From NCBI GenBank assembly GCA_047967505.1, contig CM106538.1: a stretch of 64,000 bases of DNA; one strand, written 5' to 3'. Source of the stretch: Dipteris shenzhenensis (Eukaryota; Polypodiophyta; Polypodiopsida; Gleicheniales). Positions 1 through 10,341 of the stretch are shown in pieces (positions within the stretch are counted from its first letter, which is position 1; every line of letters starts with the position of its first letter). Below the pieces are notes generated by a model. It made no database searches and was not told where the DNA came from. It was given only the letters and a program-made list of their open reading frames with translations. A program made the position numbers and the translations under genes.

Positions 1-880
1 CATGGAGCATATCATGTCCTTGGACACATTCCACCAACAGTGATTAGTAGATCAGTCATTAGCACTTTTCTAATGATGCATCCATTCTTTACAATTCATG
101 TAGTACTTGCTTTGCATCTAATGATGCATCCATTCTTTATGATGCATGTAGTACTTGCTTTGATCAACTTGCAATTTTCTTGGTCTCTACAAACAACAAT
201 TTGCCTTACATACCTAAAATAAATGCAATGCAATAGCATCCCCAGATGAATGAGCTAATCAACTATTAACCATGGAACACTGCAAATCAACTCACAATGA
301 TGGAATAGTGCAAATCAATTTCAACCATGGAACGATGCAAATCAACTTGCAATGAATGTCAAAAGCAATAGATGCAAGATCTCCATATATAAACACATTA
401 GTAGTAGAGAGATGAGTGGATACTAGGAATATAATATCAAGCTAGTGGACTTAGGATAGTGAGCAAGAAGAGACTCAGATGAAAAAGGGGAGTGGGCAAA
501 TTGAGTAAAGTCTAGGAAAAACTGAAAAGGGGACCTCCAGTAACCTTGCTAAGGCAAAGACGTCCAAAGTTCACTAGTACAAGTAGAATGGGTATGTTTG
601 AGAACCTACCACTCAGTGCATAAAGAGATGTAGAAGAAATGAGGGACCAAAGATAAGGTTGAAATTTGAAAAGTCCATGGGATGAGAGGGATGTACAAAT
701 CCCTAATTCCATGTGCAAATTTTTTGTAATATTGCAAGTCAATGGAGGAAGAGTACTTCCCCACCATGTTTATAAACAAGTTTCACTGAGTGGTTTGCTT
801 AGTATCCAAATGATCACTCCTTGATGATTTCACCACATGAGATGAGTTGAAGGAAGCTTTCTTGAGGGGGTTTCAACATG
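1..880. other. No gene recognised
   Basis: Reading both strands I see only short open frames without family resemblance. The only structure is the short tandem repeat at 71-165 and a loose repetition of a motif like catggaacaatgcaaatcaa around 270-345. It may be the decayed 5' part of the gypsy remnant that becomes recognisable further right, but nothing here proves it. Confidence 0.5.
71..165. repeat. 48-bp tandem duplication
   Basis: Two adjacent units (71-118 and 119-165) both begin taatgatgcatccattcttt and end in gtagtacttgctttg; they differ by a few substitutions and one missing base. The repeat is seen directly. No function is implied. Confidence 0.85.
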
Positions 881-3087
881 AGTTTAACAAAGAGGACTCG
901 TGAGACGAAGCTCAATAGAATCAAACAGAAGTTGGGTAAGCTAGTGTATTACTTTGTAGCATGAATGAAGGTGCTGATCAACCAACCAGACAATGAGCAA
1001 GACAAAAAAAGCATTGTGATTCTAGTTGTTGTTGAGTGGTCTTGGCAATCTTAAAGAGTTTCACAACATGGAGATCACCTATTGGATAATGATGTACCAT
1101 GAATCTCTTCACAATGCAATCACAATAAACAAGGGGAAATCAATGAACCCAAAATCAATAAAAAGGCTCTCTTCCATGAGGTGGACAATGAAGAGGAAGA
1201 AGATGACAATCATTGTTCAACAATTTCAAGAGGACTGTAGAGGTCTATCAACTGGAAAGGGAGGCAAACATGTCTTATCAAGGAGAAACAATGCTATAAA
1301 GCATGTGATCTAGATGATCATGTGACAATTTACTGTAATAGTGTCCTGCAAGAAATGGAAGAAAAAGGGCTCATCAGATGAATCTAAAGAAGCACTCAAT
1401 ACAAATTTGAAGAAGCTAAATGAGATAAAAATTTGCTAGAAGGAAGAGAAGAAGATGGTGAAGGATATCAACCATGCCCTTAATAAAAAAGAACCCCTGC
1501 GGTCATCAAATAAATTTGAAGAAGCCGAATGAGCCAATAGTTTGCTAGAAGGAAGAGAAGAAGATGGTGAAGGAGATCAACCATGCCCTTAATAAAAAAG
1601 AACCCATTGTAAAGATATGGGAAACACTAAGTCCCAAAATGGGGAGCCAGAGTGCAGCTAGAGGAATGAAGGCAAGAACAAATTATAAAGCAAAGATAGG
1701 GCAAGAACAAATTATAAAGCAAAGATATGGGAAACACTAAGTCCCAAAATGAGGAGCCAAAGTATAGCTAGAGGAATGAAGGCAAGAACAAATTATAAAG
1801 CAAGAACAGGGCAAGAACAAATTATAAAGCAAAGACAAGGCAAAATGCATTCTAGTAGTTTAGAATCAAGTCAATAGAACCTGAGAGAAAATTCAAGTAC
1901 TTAATGTGATGATTTCAATTGGACAATTATGGATCTTGATTCCCTTTACATGAAGCTTTGCCAAAACCTCACAATCAATGAGCAATCTATAGCAAATCCA
2001 TTGACCAAGGGTGGGGGTGACCAAAATGGTGATTTGGGACGAAGTACTTGTGATTGCCATCAAAATTCAAAATCACACATGGGAAAGGGACTACTCATTG
2101 ATGGGAGCCCTGAAGTAAACATCATCTTTAAGGAAGTCCAAAAGACACCTCAAATTGGAAAATGTAAAGCCATCGACTTTTGGAATTTGCATGATGGATC
2201 AGAGATTGGTGATGCTAAGGTTGGTTCTTAAGGACATATGCATAAAATATGTGGACCATGCTTCCTAATCACGTTCATCATGGTCAAGAGGGAGAATGAG
2301 CAAGGATACCCAATGTTGTTAGCTGAAAGATCATGTGTGAAAGGAGGCGAGGAGGAGACAAGATGTTCCATGATTGGTGAATTGACACATGGCTCACCAT
2401 TGCATACGATGGGCAAGATGTATGAATAGTGATGACAAAGAGAATCATCCAAAAGAATGCAAGCTTGAGTGTCTAGAATGAGAAGAGGCATATGCCCCCC
2501 ATATGCCTTAGACATTGAAGATAAGCTACTCAGACTCAACACTATGCCAATAGTTACTATTGACGCAATGAGGGTGGGGTAGCAAAAATGATATTGGTGG
2601 TAAACAAAGATCCGAATATGGCCTTCCCAATGGCTTCATCAAAGATGAATATGGAAAAAGGGGAATGTAAGAAAATTCAGCCTATTGAATCATCTAAACT
2701 AGTAGTATCAACAAAGAACTTCCTAGCAAAGTCCTCGAGTGATCCCAATAACTTTTTCTAAAGTGTAAGGAGTATTCCCTAGGAAATACATGGACCTAAA
2801 GGAGGTGCCAAAAATTTGATCCAACACCAAATTCCTCATTCCAAATGCAAAGAAAATTTGGCAAAAAGGTAGCAATTGAACCCCAATTATGCTAAGTTGG
2901 TAAAAGCTAAAATAGATTAGCTATTATTCTAAGGGGAAGATTTATCTACTAGGTAAGTAGAAGAGATTGGTTATTTCCAATCATAATTATGCCAAATAAA
3001 CCTAAGCAAGTTGAGAGTCTATGTAGACTACAAAAAGGTCAACAAATAGAGAATCAAAGACAATTCTCATTGCGGTTGATGAACAAC
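880..3087 (+). pseudogene. Ty3/gypsy gag-pol remnant, interrupted at its RT
   Basis: Decayed retrotransposon polyprotein read left to right in shifting frames. A zinc-knuckle-like CYKACDLDDHVTIYC lies at 1,292-1,336, with one residue more than the usual CX2C spacing. A retropepsin-like LLIDGSPEVNII (active-site Asp changed in context from DSG to DGS) lies at 2,091-2,126. The motif YPMLLAERS at about 2,307 resembles the Y-LLGRPW stretch that follows the protease in plant gypsy elements. The reverse transcriptase begins near 2,876 and shows KLRVYVDYKKVN at 3,008-3,043. The frame stops at 3,087, where a CACTA terminus starts. Many stops and frameshifts make it non-functional. Family assignment is confident; the exact start is not. 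Confidence 0.75.
1420..1835 (+). repeat. Tandem repeats inside the gypsy gag remnant
   Basis: A segment containing ttgctagaaggaagagaaga and ending in aataaaaaagaaccc occurs twice (about 1,430-1,497 and 1,541-1,606). A second unit with gggaaacactaagtcccaaa and gctagaggaatgaaggcaag occurs twice (about 1,618-1,692 and 1,728-1,800). A short gcaagaacaaattataaagc motif recurs around these. Local tandem growth in a gag spacer is the simplest reading. Confidence 0.75.
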
Positions 3088-3101
3088 CACTACAAGACAC
3101 G
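3088..3101 (+). repeat. CACTA-2 terminal inverted repeat (3' side)
   Basis: CACTACAAGACA shares its first 12 bases with the terminus at 16,620 and 55,244. The preceding aac (3,085-3,087) is the candidate 3-bp target duplication; read on the opposite strand it matches the gtt at 16,617-16,619. Confidence 0.75.
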
Positions 3102-3313
3102 AGTCTCTTAAATCCGATGCTATCTATTGATGCTTTACAGGCACGGGCACAAAAATCATCGGTATGATTGGCGGGCAGGGAAGGTGTTGGTGTAGATGAT
3201 GAAATGCTAGTTGGTGTATACTGACGTACATATCAATGATTGACAATGCTTCTACTGTTGCTTCCACCGACTCTGGGTTAAATTTTCCATACCGACGTTT
3301 TTATAGAACGTCA

Positions 3314-3511
3314 GTTCCAAGGGACCCAAAATAAATTTTGACCATAAGTTTGGGCATTTGAAAGATAAAAAATATGAGTATGTACACCAAATTTGAGATC
3401 AAAACACTCATCAGTTCCAAGGGACCTAAAATAAAATTTGACCACAAGTTTGGGCATTTGAAGATAAAAAATATGAGTATGTACACCAAAATTGAGATCA
3501 AAACACTCATA
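3314..3511. repeat. 100-bp tandem duplication near the CACTA terminus
   Basis: Units 3,314-3,413 and 3,414-3,511 both begin gttccaagggacc and run through gaccataagtttgggcattt or its near copy. The second unit differs by a few bases. It lies in the interval between the element end and the DUF4216 exon. Confidence 0.85.
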
Positions 3512-3651
3512 TATTGATGGTGAACTTAACATACAAATGTACAAAATGTCAAGTGCTATAAAACTGAGAGGGCCAAACATAGGAAGACTCATCGATGTCA
3601 AAACAATCAATTAGTAGCATTTACATCGACAGCTTCATCTTGAGCCAAGTC

Positions 3652-4330
3652 TTATGCGTGAAATAACTTTATCTCAAGGTTTACATACAATTGATCACCT
3701 ATATCATCATCCCCTATTATATGTCTACCTAAGACTTGATCCTCTAGTTCATCCTCTAGTTCTCCCTCTTCTTCCCCAAAGTCGTGGTCTCCACCTTGCT
3801 CCATTATAGTGTCATTATTGTCACCTTCTTCTTGGCCCATATCGTCATCTTCATCCTCTTCTCTACATCCTTCTGCATCATTATTTGGATCTTCTGGCAT
3901 CTCCATATCCACATTTCTATCTTCAAAACTATATTTGCTTTGAGGAGAAACTTGGACCATGTACCACCATCTTGGATCCAAATGATCTGGATGAAAGACC
4001 ACCTATGTTGAAGATACAAATTATATGCTATTAATTATATTAATTTATGCTTAAGTATATAAATATCTATACATGAACATCTATCAATATTTGTTTGAAA
4101 ACGAAGCTCAAATGAAGATATTATCTTTTAATTAATTCATTAGTATGCACCTATTCACAATGCTTTGGAAGAACAAACGTATCACGTTCCTCGGTCTAGG
4201 GTCTAGTGGAGTCAATGACAAAGAAACCAATGCTGTCTCTCCTAACTATAACATTGGGACCATTGTAGATAGTTCTAAACCATTTGACATTAAGAATCAA
4301 AATACTAAATCAAGTTCATAAACTAACCTC
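3652..4330 (-). pseudogene. DUF4216 C-terminal exons of a CACTA TNP2-type transposase
   Basis: Two reverse-strand exons read through a plausible intron. The upstream exon (about 4,330-4,151) gives VKWFRTIYNG, SIGFFVIDSTRP and RDTFVLPKHCE; the downstream exon (4,002-3,652) gives VVFHPDHLDPRWWYMVQVSP, then an acidic tail rich in D and E. Together they follow DUF4216, the module near the C terminus of plant CACTA transposases. The 148-bp intron (4,003-4,150) has GT and AG ends; the last exon codon is TAG where CAG would be expected, and another stop interrupts the first exon. The matching TNP2 part is not adjacent on this side but at 19-22 kb in the opposite orientation. Confidence 0.75.
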
Positions 4331-4439
4331 CTCAATCGCCTGAGGTTGCAACATCTTGGAGTGATCACTGCAATGGTGGCATTACTCGCAAATACCATCG
4401 TCAAAATTTCCTTATTTCATGCAATTGTTTACTCGAGCT

Positions 4440-5220
4440 CCTTGCCAATCTGATGTTGATCATTACCTTGGCCTCTTGCATCCATCCTCCAACTACTTCT
4501 CCTCCTCCCTAGAGATTGCCTCTGTCCTCCCTTTCCCTATCCCATAGCTATGTCTGGTCCAGTGTTCCATGTAACTCCCACTCCCATGCCATCTCCCTCC
4601 TCCTCCCCTCCCTCGGCTTGCTTGGCTCCATCCTTCCCCTCCTCTTCATTGGCTTGCCTTTCCTCACCACCCTCGACCTCTCCAACAATTCCCTCTCCGG
4701 TATCATCCCTTACAACCTCGCAAAGCTATCCAACCTTGCTCTCCCCGACATCTTCCATAACTCCCAGCTCACTAGCCCCCTTCCCTCCCCATTATTGTTG
4801 AATCTTTGCCATCTAGATCTGATCCATTACTCCCAACATGGCCCCCTACCCCCCACCGTCAACTCTATGTCTGCCTTGTAGCACCTCTTCTTCAATCACA
4901 ATCATTTTTCCTTGTCTCTCCCATTTAAAATCGCTTATATCCCAACCTCGATACTTCGCACAACCAATTAACAGGTAGCTTGCCATCGGCACTTGGAAAC
5001 TTTGCCAAACTCACAACCTCTCCAATAATTTCATTAGCAACAATATCCAAACATCCATACTGAACTATACCAATCTTAGAACTCTCAACCTAGATTACAA
5101 CCAACTTGGAGGTGCGCTATCTTCATATCAGAGATTGGCAAGCTGAGCAATCTCTCGGTTTTGTGGCTACGAGGGAACCATTTTACACATGCGATGCTAG
5201 CTCAAATAAAATATTGCACC
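4440..5220 (+). pseudogene. Captured leucine-rich-repeat gene fragment (receptor-kinase-like)
   Basis: Forward-strand sequence encodes, with frameshifts, an LRR N-terminal cap and several plant-type LRR units: a WSSVPCNSHSHA stretch like the conserved W-GV-C of LRR receptor kinases, LPFLTTLDLSNNSLSGIIP, LAKLSNLAL, a HGPLPPTVNSMSAL segment, and in another frame ISEIGKLSNLSVLWLRGNHF near 5,115-5,175. No signal peptide, membrane segment or kinase domain remains. It is opposite in direction to the transposase exons and inside CACTA-2, so gene capture by the transposon is the likely origin; a pre-existing host pseudogene cannot be excluded. Unlikely to encode a functional receptor. Confidence 0.7.
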
Positions 5221-5229
5221 CACTTGACC

Positions 5230-5820
5230 CACGTATTGAGCTCAATCAAGTTGGAAACATTTTATACAATCAGAAGAAAACCTACAAGACATTGCTAATA
5301 TAATACAAGTGCAACATCGAGAATTTCAATCAAGCTCCATTGTATAAAACACATATAAAAGGAACAATTTATTTATACTCGGCCAATTTGGAGAGTCCCA
5401 CATTGGTGAGATATTCCCACTTTTCCTAATACGATCTTTTTTTCCCTCCTTGAATTTTCACTAAAAATTATTGTGAGATAGAAGTATTATAAAGGCAAGA
5501 CATTAACATTATTGGACGACACCCATGCTTTCATGGGACAACTATATATTGGTGAAGATTCATGTTAGTGCTATGAGAAACACAAGAGGCATGCTACTCC
5601 ATGTTCAGTTAACAACAATGAACTTATATAGGCATGTAATTGTATGGGCCAAGGTATCAGCAAGCTACTTTCTTACTTCTTTGAAAGCCATTCCTCAACA
5701 ATGGTCAAGATGACATCTTACCAAAAATGAAAGAACTAAACTTTATAATAATGGGTCTACATGGAACTATACATGGAATCAAACTTTGAAGTGCGAATAC
5801 AATACTAGCAAGCTACTTTA
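5230..5820. other. No recognised gene between LRR fragment and CACTA-1
   Basis: Only short frames are present (for example 5,525-5,713). It may be further captured or decayed CACTA-2 sequence. The inversion breakpoint proposed for CACTA-2 may lie in this interval or in the matching one right of CACTA-1. Confidence 0.4.
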
Positions 5821-5840
5821 CACAGCAAGACAAAGCAACT
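5821..5840 (+). repeat. CACTA-1 left terminal inverted repeat
   Basis: CACAGCAAGACAAAGCAACT, preceded by tta at 5,818-5,820. Its imperfect partner is at 15,832-15,851, followed by tta at 15,852-15,854. Confidence 0.65.
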
Positions 5841-5844
5841 ATAG

Positions 5845-6030
5845 ATGCACGTGATAGACATGCAAAATAGCAGACGTGTCTATAGGCGCAGATAGAACTA
5901 ATGAAAATATGGGCATGTCTATTAGCACGGTTATTAACGCATCTATTAGTGTGGTTATTAATGCATCTCATAGTGCATCTACATTGCATATTAGATGCAT
6001 ATTTAGACGTGTTTATAAACGCACAGCAAA
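5845..6030. repeat. CACTA-1 left subterminal motif cluster
   Basis: Repeated short motifs in both orientations, such as gatagacatg, gtgtctataggcgc, catgtctattagcac, gcatctattagtg and gcatattagatgc. Related motifs occur at 12,766-12,838, 13,255-13,360 and 15,645-15,840. In characterised CACTA elements such clusters bind the accessory protein (TNPA in En/Spm); binding here is inferred only. Confidence 0.65.
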
Positions 6031-7719
6031 GTTTGAAATTTTGCAGCAAAAGCTGATAAATGTGCATCACTGCTTTCCAAGCATTGCCCATGATTACCAA
6101 AGCACATAATTTTAAAAAAATATCAATGCTATGCACGTGTCACACTCGATAATATGCTTTTTGCCAAACACATATATATAAAAATTAAGTGAGGTGAGGA
6201 GAATGAGACAATATATAAAATAGTTTTGCCAATACATAAGAAATTTGGATGAAAATGATGGGCTACGATTCGATCTCATCCTCAATGAGATCAACACTTG
6301 CTAAACTATTTACATTTAACAAATGTGGAGATCTATGAATACATTTAGCCGACTACTACTTGTGCTACTGTGCTCATCTCATGGGTAATGGCCTGAATAT
6401 CTGTATCTTCTATCTCATGATCATCCTCCTCTCTCCTATAACGATCATCATCACCTCCATGGCAATGATCATCCTCCGCTCCATATTAGTAAATGTACTA
6501 TACATCACTTTGGAACGTGGCGAAATAGGTATGACATGCCACCACCTATTATTATCCACCATTGGTTGATAGACAACCTAGTTCAAACACAAATACAATT
6601 CAAAGCCACTTGCATGGCATTTGATTGTTGCATTAGAGCCTCTTTCCACCATGTCCTTAAACCACTTGACTTCCAAAACATACACAAAGAAGCGCCAAAA
6701 GTCAAGCTTAGTAATATCTCGGATTATGCCACAATAATCATCCATGGCTCCATTGGCTCCCTCAAAGCTAGCAATGATGCCGTAATCTTGTGTGTTTCTC
6801 TTATCATCAATCCGTTGTGTTTGAAAATGCTTGCCCTCACACCATATAGCATTGAACATAGTACACTACACCAAGACAAAATCAATTGAATAAGCAATTT
6901 AAATTGTTGAAAGCTCCTAACTTATGCATAACATTCTATAGACCGACCTTTTGCATGCATCCTCTAGCATAATCCCATTCTTCCATTGTGATATGCATCC
7001 CCTCATCTTTCTCTGCTCTCTCAATTTTGTTAAGTAGCCAATCAACATGAATATCCTTTGGAAGTTCTCTTAGATGCTCAAGGTATGACACATGAGATCC
7101 ATGATGGTGTGTATGAAAGAGGGCCCTTTCTCCTTATCTTCTTGCCTTTGCATCCTCATATCTTATCACCCATCTTTTCATCACATCACTATTAAGCATG
7201 CAATAGAGGTTTAGATTATTAAGCAAATCCCTGTCCATTACTTTGCTCCATCCTTTCCCTTGAGGCACAATAGAGGTCATCCTTAGGCCTTCTTCATCTC
7301 TCCATAGTCGTGGGAGAGGGCTATCCACATCAACAAGAAACTCAAAACATATATAAGTGACTCTTGTACCAAACAACCCTCTACCATGCTACCTTCAAGC
7401 CTTGAATTTTGCACTACAAAACACTTCAAGGTCTTCATGAAGCACTCGAGGAAGAACAACCATCGTGCATGTACAGTGCTGCATATAGCCATCTCATCCA
7501 CCGAATGCACTATGAGATGTAGTTGGCTTGTGAGAATAGAACGTGGAAAGTTCTCCTCCACTAAACAAACCATCTCCACTTACATAACTCAAGCATCCTC
7601 AAGCGTGGTGGGATCTATTTCCTTTGAGCTCACATACCTAGAAAGAAAAAAGTGCACCATATTAGCAATATGAAAACCTTGCATCACGCATTGATACGCT
7701 TCACATTTTGTAAAGTGTG

Positions 7720-8042
7720 TGACAAAACATGTGTGCCTCAGGATCTATGGAGCGCTCTAAGGTGGATGAAACCTGTGTGGAAACATGATGAAGAGAGTGC
7801 TCATGACATGTATCTCAAGTCAATTAGGTTCCAAGATAGATTAGCTTGGACTCATAAAAAGAATCTTGAGATAGTGCAAAGTGCTTTATTTTATATTCCT
7901 TCAAATGAACCTCCCTTTTATAGGTGAGGGTACTTACATCCATTTGCTTGCTCACATGTGGGATATCTCCTCCATGCCATGTGGCAGCTTTCCCTTTGCT
8001 CATACCTTTGCTCTACAAGTGCTCAGGGCACCACAACTCTCA
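7720..8042 (-). repeat. 3' LTR of the non-autonomous element
   Basis: 323 bp, TG...CA ends. It matches 10,019-10,341 with about four substitutions, indicating a recent insertion. Confidence 0.93.
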
Positions 8043-10006
8043 ACACCTCCCCTTGGTGCCATAATTCTTTGGCTACTGCAAGGTGGTCAGATGTGAGTTA
8101 CAAATCCATCACCTCCCCTTAGTGCATACATTGCTACTTAAGGTGGTCAAGTGTGGTTTTTTACATGTCAATACCTCCCCTGGGTGCTTTCATAGCTACT
8201 CTCAGGTGGTCAGGTTTGATTACAAAACATAGGCAAGGTTGGCAAGGTTTTTGCTTTTCTCAATACATATTTCTGTCATTGTGCTCATGGCTTGATGATG
8301 ATCCTGTTGTCTTCTTCGCTTGATGCATGATGCTTTGTTCTTCCATGTGCCTTAATGCTTTATGTGTGGATGCCATGCTTTCTGCTATGGTCATCTCATG
8401 CACTTGTGCTTTCGGCTTGCTTTGTGCATTCATGCTTTGCTTTTCCATTTGTTGCAAAGGTCTTACCAATTGATTACTTTCAATATTGGCAGTGTCTAAT
8501 TGCATGTCTAATTGCATACAATGATTCTGATCTGACAGGCGCGTAGAGCTTGAAAAGACGATCACTTTTCCTTTTTGGAGCATGTCCAAATTCTTCCTGG
8601 ATTGGAAGTTATGGCTTGTTGAAGGTTTTTGTGAAGAAGAGGGGGCCTTGATGATGTGGCATAGACATTCATATGCTGCTTGCAGAACTATGCTTGGCAC
8701 GGGGCCCTATGCCACGTGGTAGGAACTTAACCTAACTCCAATAACCTAACCATAGTAACTTTACTCTAGCCAGTAACTTAACCCAAGGTTACATTAACCT
8801 TACCATGGTCCAACTGAACCTAACCATAAACTTTAACCAAAGTCTTTGAACTCAAGGTTAGCTAAACTCAACCATGGTCCCAACAGCTAAACTACACCTA
8901 ACTATAAACTTAACCAAGGTTGCACTTAACCACAGTTAAAGCTCTTAACTGCCACGTGTCCTTATCCTCTGCACACCCTGGGTCAGATGAACTTAACCAA
9001 GGTTCATTCTTATCCTCCATGTGTCTTTTCTGAGACCTTGGAGAAGGTGAGAAGCGGAGGCGTCGCAGCTGCAGCGAAGATGGCATCGAAGCGACGGATT
9101 CGTCCAGGAAGGCTGGTTGTAGAGAACCTGCGCTGGAGGTGACTTGCATGGAAGCTTTGGGCGCTGCTAAGCTGAGTGAGTAGCTCACATGCGGGGTCGT
9201 AGGCTGGCTGCTAGCTCTCGCGGTTGCTCTTGGAGCTATGTGCATGCGCTAGAGAGCCGTTGGCACATCTTGGAGCTGTGTGGGTTGTGTTGAGCATTGC
9301 AGGAGCCGCTTGGAGCATATGGAGGAGTCGCTTCTATCTTGCGTAGATATGGAGCGGTTGGTAGCCTGTAGTACGAAGGCGTTGGATCAAAGACGTCTTC
9401 TCTTTTGCTACAACGGGGCTCGGCCGTGAGTATTGTTGCTGGAACCCGTGTTTGCTCAAGAGCACTGCTTGTTGAAGAGTGTGTGGGAGCTCGTTGCAGA
9501 GCCGGTTCTTCCCTTCGGATGTGGCTTTGGAGACGCTGGCTAGCTCGTGTCGTCTTGTTGGTGGACGTTTCTGCAATCACGTGGGCTAGGAGGTCATTTG
9601 AAGGCTTGGTGAAGCCGATTGGAGTTTGTTCCCTTGGATAGGCTGCACTTCAGAGGTCGTTGCTGCTTGTTGGTGAGGCTTTGTCTATGCAGGGCTAGCT
9701 TGAGTTGTAGAGTCCATATCTTTCTCTCAGACTGAATACCTCTCTCTTAGAAGAGGATATGAGAGCAAAATCTCTCTCTCAATGAAAAGCACACAAAGAA
9801 CTTTCTCTTTCTCTCTCACAGAAGATTATGAAGGAATTGCTCTCTTTCAGAATGGGAAGACGGAAGTTTCATAAGAACTCTCCTTCTAAAACTAAAACTA
9901 ACCTAGGAGAAAAACATGAGCTCCTAAGACATGCCTACAACTAATCTAGGAATGGAAGCAATCCTAGTGAACTACTAATGAGCTAAACTAGGAGAGCTAA
10001 ACCTAT

Positions 10007-10018
10007 GCTCTGATACCA
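10007..10018 (-). promoter_or_regulatory. Primer-binding site (initiator Met tRNA)
   Basis: Reverse-strand TGGTATCAGAGC immediately inside the 5' LTR; this 12-mer is the usual plant retrotransposon primer site. Confidence 0.9.
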
Positions 10019-10341
10019 TGACAAAACATGTGTGCCTCAGGATCTATGGAGCGCTCTAAGGTGGATGAAACTTGTGTGGAAACATGATGAAGAGAGTGCT
10101 CATGACATGTATCTCAAGTCAATTAGGTTCCAAGATAGATTAGCTTGGACTCATAAAAAGAATCTTGAGATAGTGCAAAGTGCTTTATTTTATATTCCTT
10201 CAAATGAACCTCCCTTTTATAGGTGAGGGTACTTACATCCATTTGCTTGCTCACATGTGGGATATCTCCTCCAAGCCATGTGGTAGCTTTCCCTTTGCTC
10301 ATACCTTTGCTCTACAAGTGCTCATGGCACCACAACTCTCA
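10019..10341 (-). repeat. 5' LTR of the non-autonomous element
   Basis: 323 bp with the same ends as the other LTR; it carries the promoter of the element by position, though no clear TATA motif was assigned. Confidence 0.93.

Larger units (their letters stand above)
3088..5820 (-). mobile_element. CACTA-2, 3' portion, ending in a CACTACAAGACA terminus
   Basis: The terminus CACTACAAGACACG starts at 3,088 directly after gypsy RT sequence and is preceded by aac. It is followed by short inverted and direct motifs (atcggtatg, gtatactgacg, ccataccgacg) of the kind found in subterminal regions of CACTA elements. Inside are a reverse-strand DUF4216 exon pair and a forward LRR gene fragment. The same TIR and matching target-site triplet occur at 16,620 in arm A, where the other half of the same gypsy RT is found, so this is probably the displaced 3' end of that element. 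Right limit is set by the CACTA-1 insertion at 5,821. Confidence 0.7.
7720..10341 (-). mobile_element. Short non-autonomous LTR retrotransposon, young
   Basis: Two direct 323-bp LTRs (7,720-8,042 and 10,019-10,341), starting TGACAAAACATG and ending ACAACTCTCA on the plus strand, differ at about four positions. Beside the right LTR, gctctgatacca (10,007-10,018) is the complement of a methionine-initiator tRNA primer-binding site, so the element is transcribed right to left. A purine stretch (aaggggaggtgt read on minus) adjoins the left LTR. gtgtg flanks the element on both sides (7,715-7,719 and 10,345-10,349), although three bases, ata, separate it from the right LTR. Arm B has the uninterrupted site at about 48,890. 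No gag or pol is recognisable in the roughly 2-kb interior; a 146-codon minus frame at 8,260-8,700 is unassigned. Confidence 0.92.

Noticed and set aside
3652-4002. Free-standing acidic protein gene
   Set aside because: Its start reads through a splice acceptor and the sequence is the second exon of DUF4216.
4516-4881. Functional LRR receptor gene
   Set aside because: No kinase, signal peptide or membrane segment; frameshifts; located inside a transposon.
7386-7673. Forward frame of 95 codons opposite DUF4218 (and 48,559-48,846)
   Set aside because: Antisense shadow of the conserved transposase exon.
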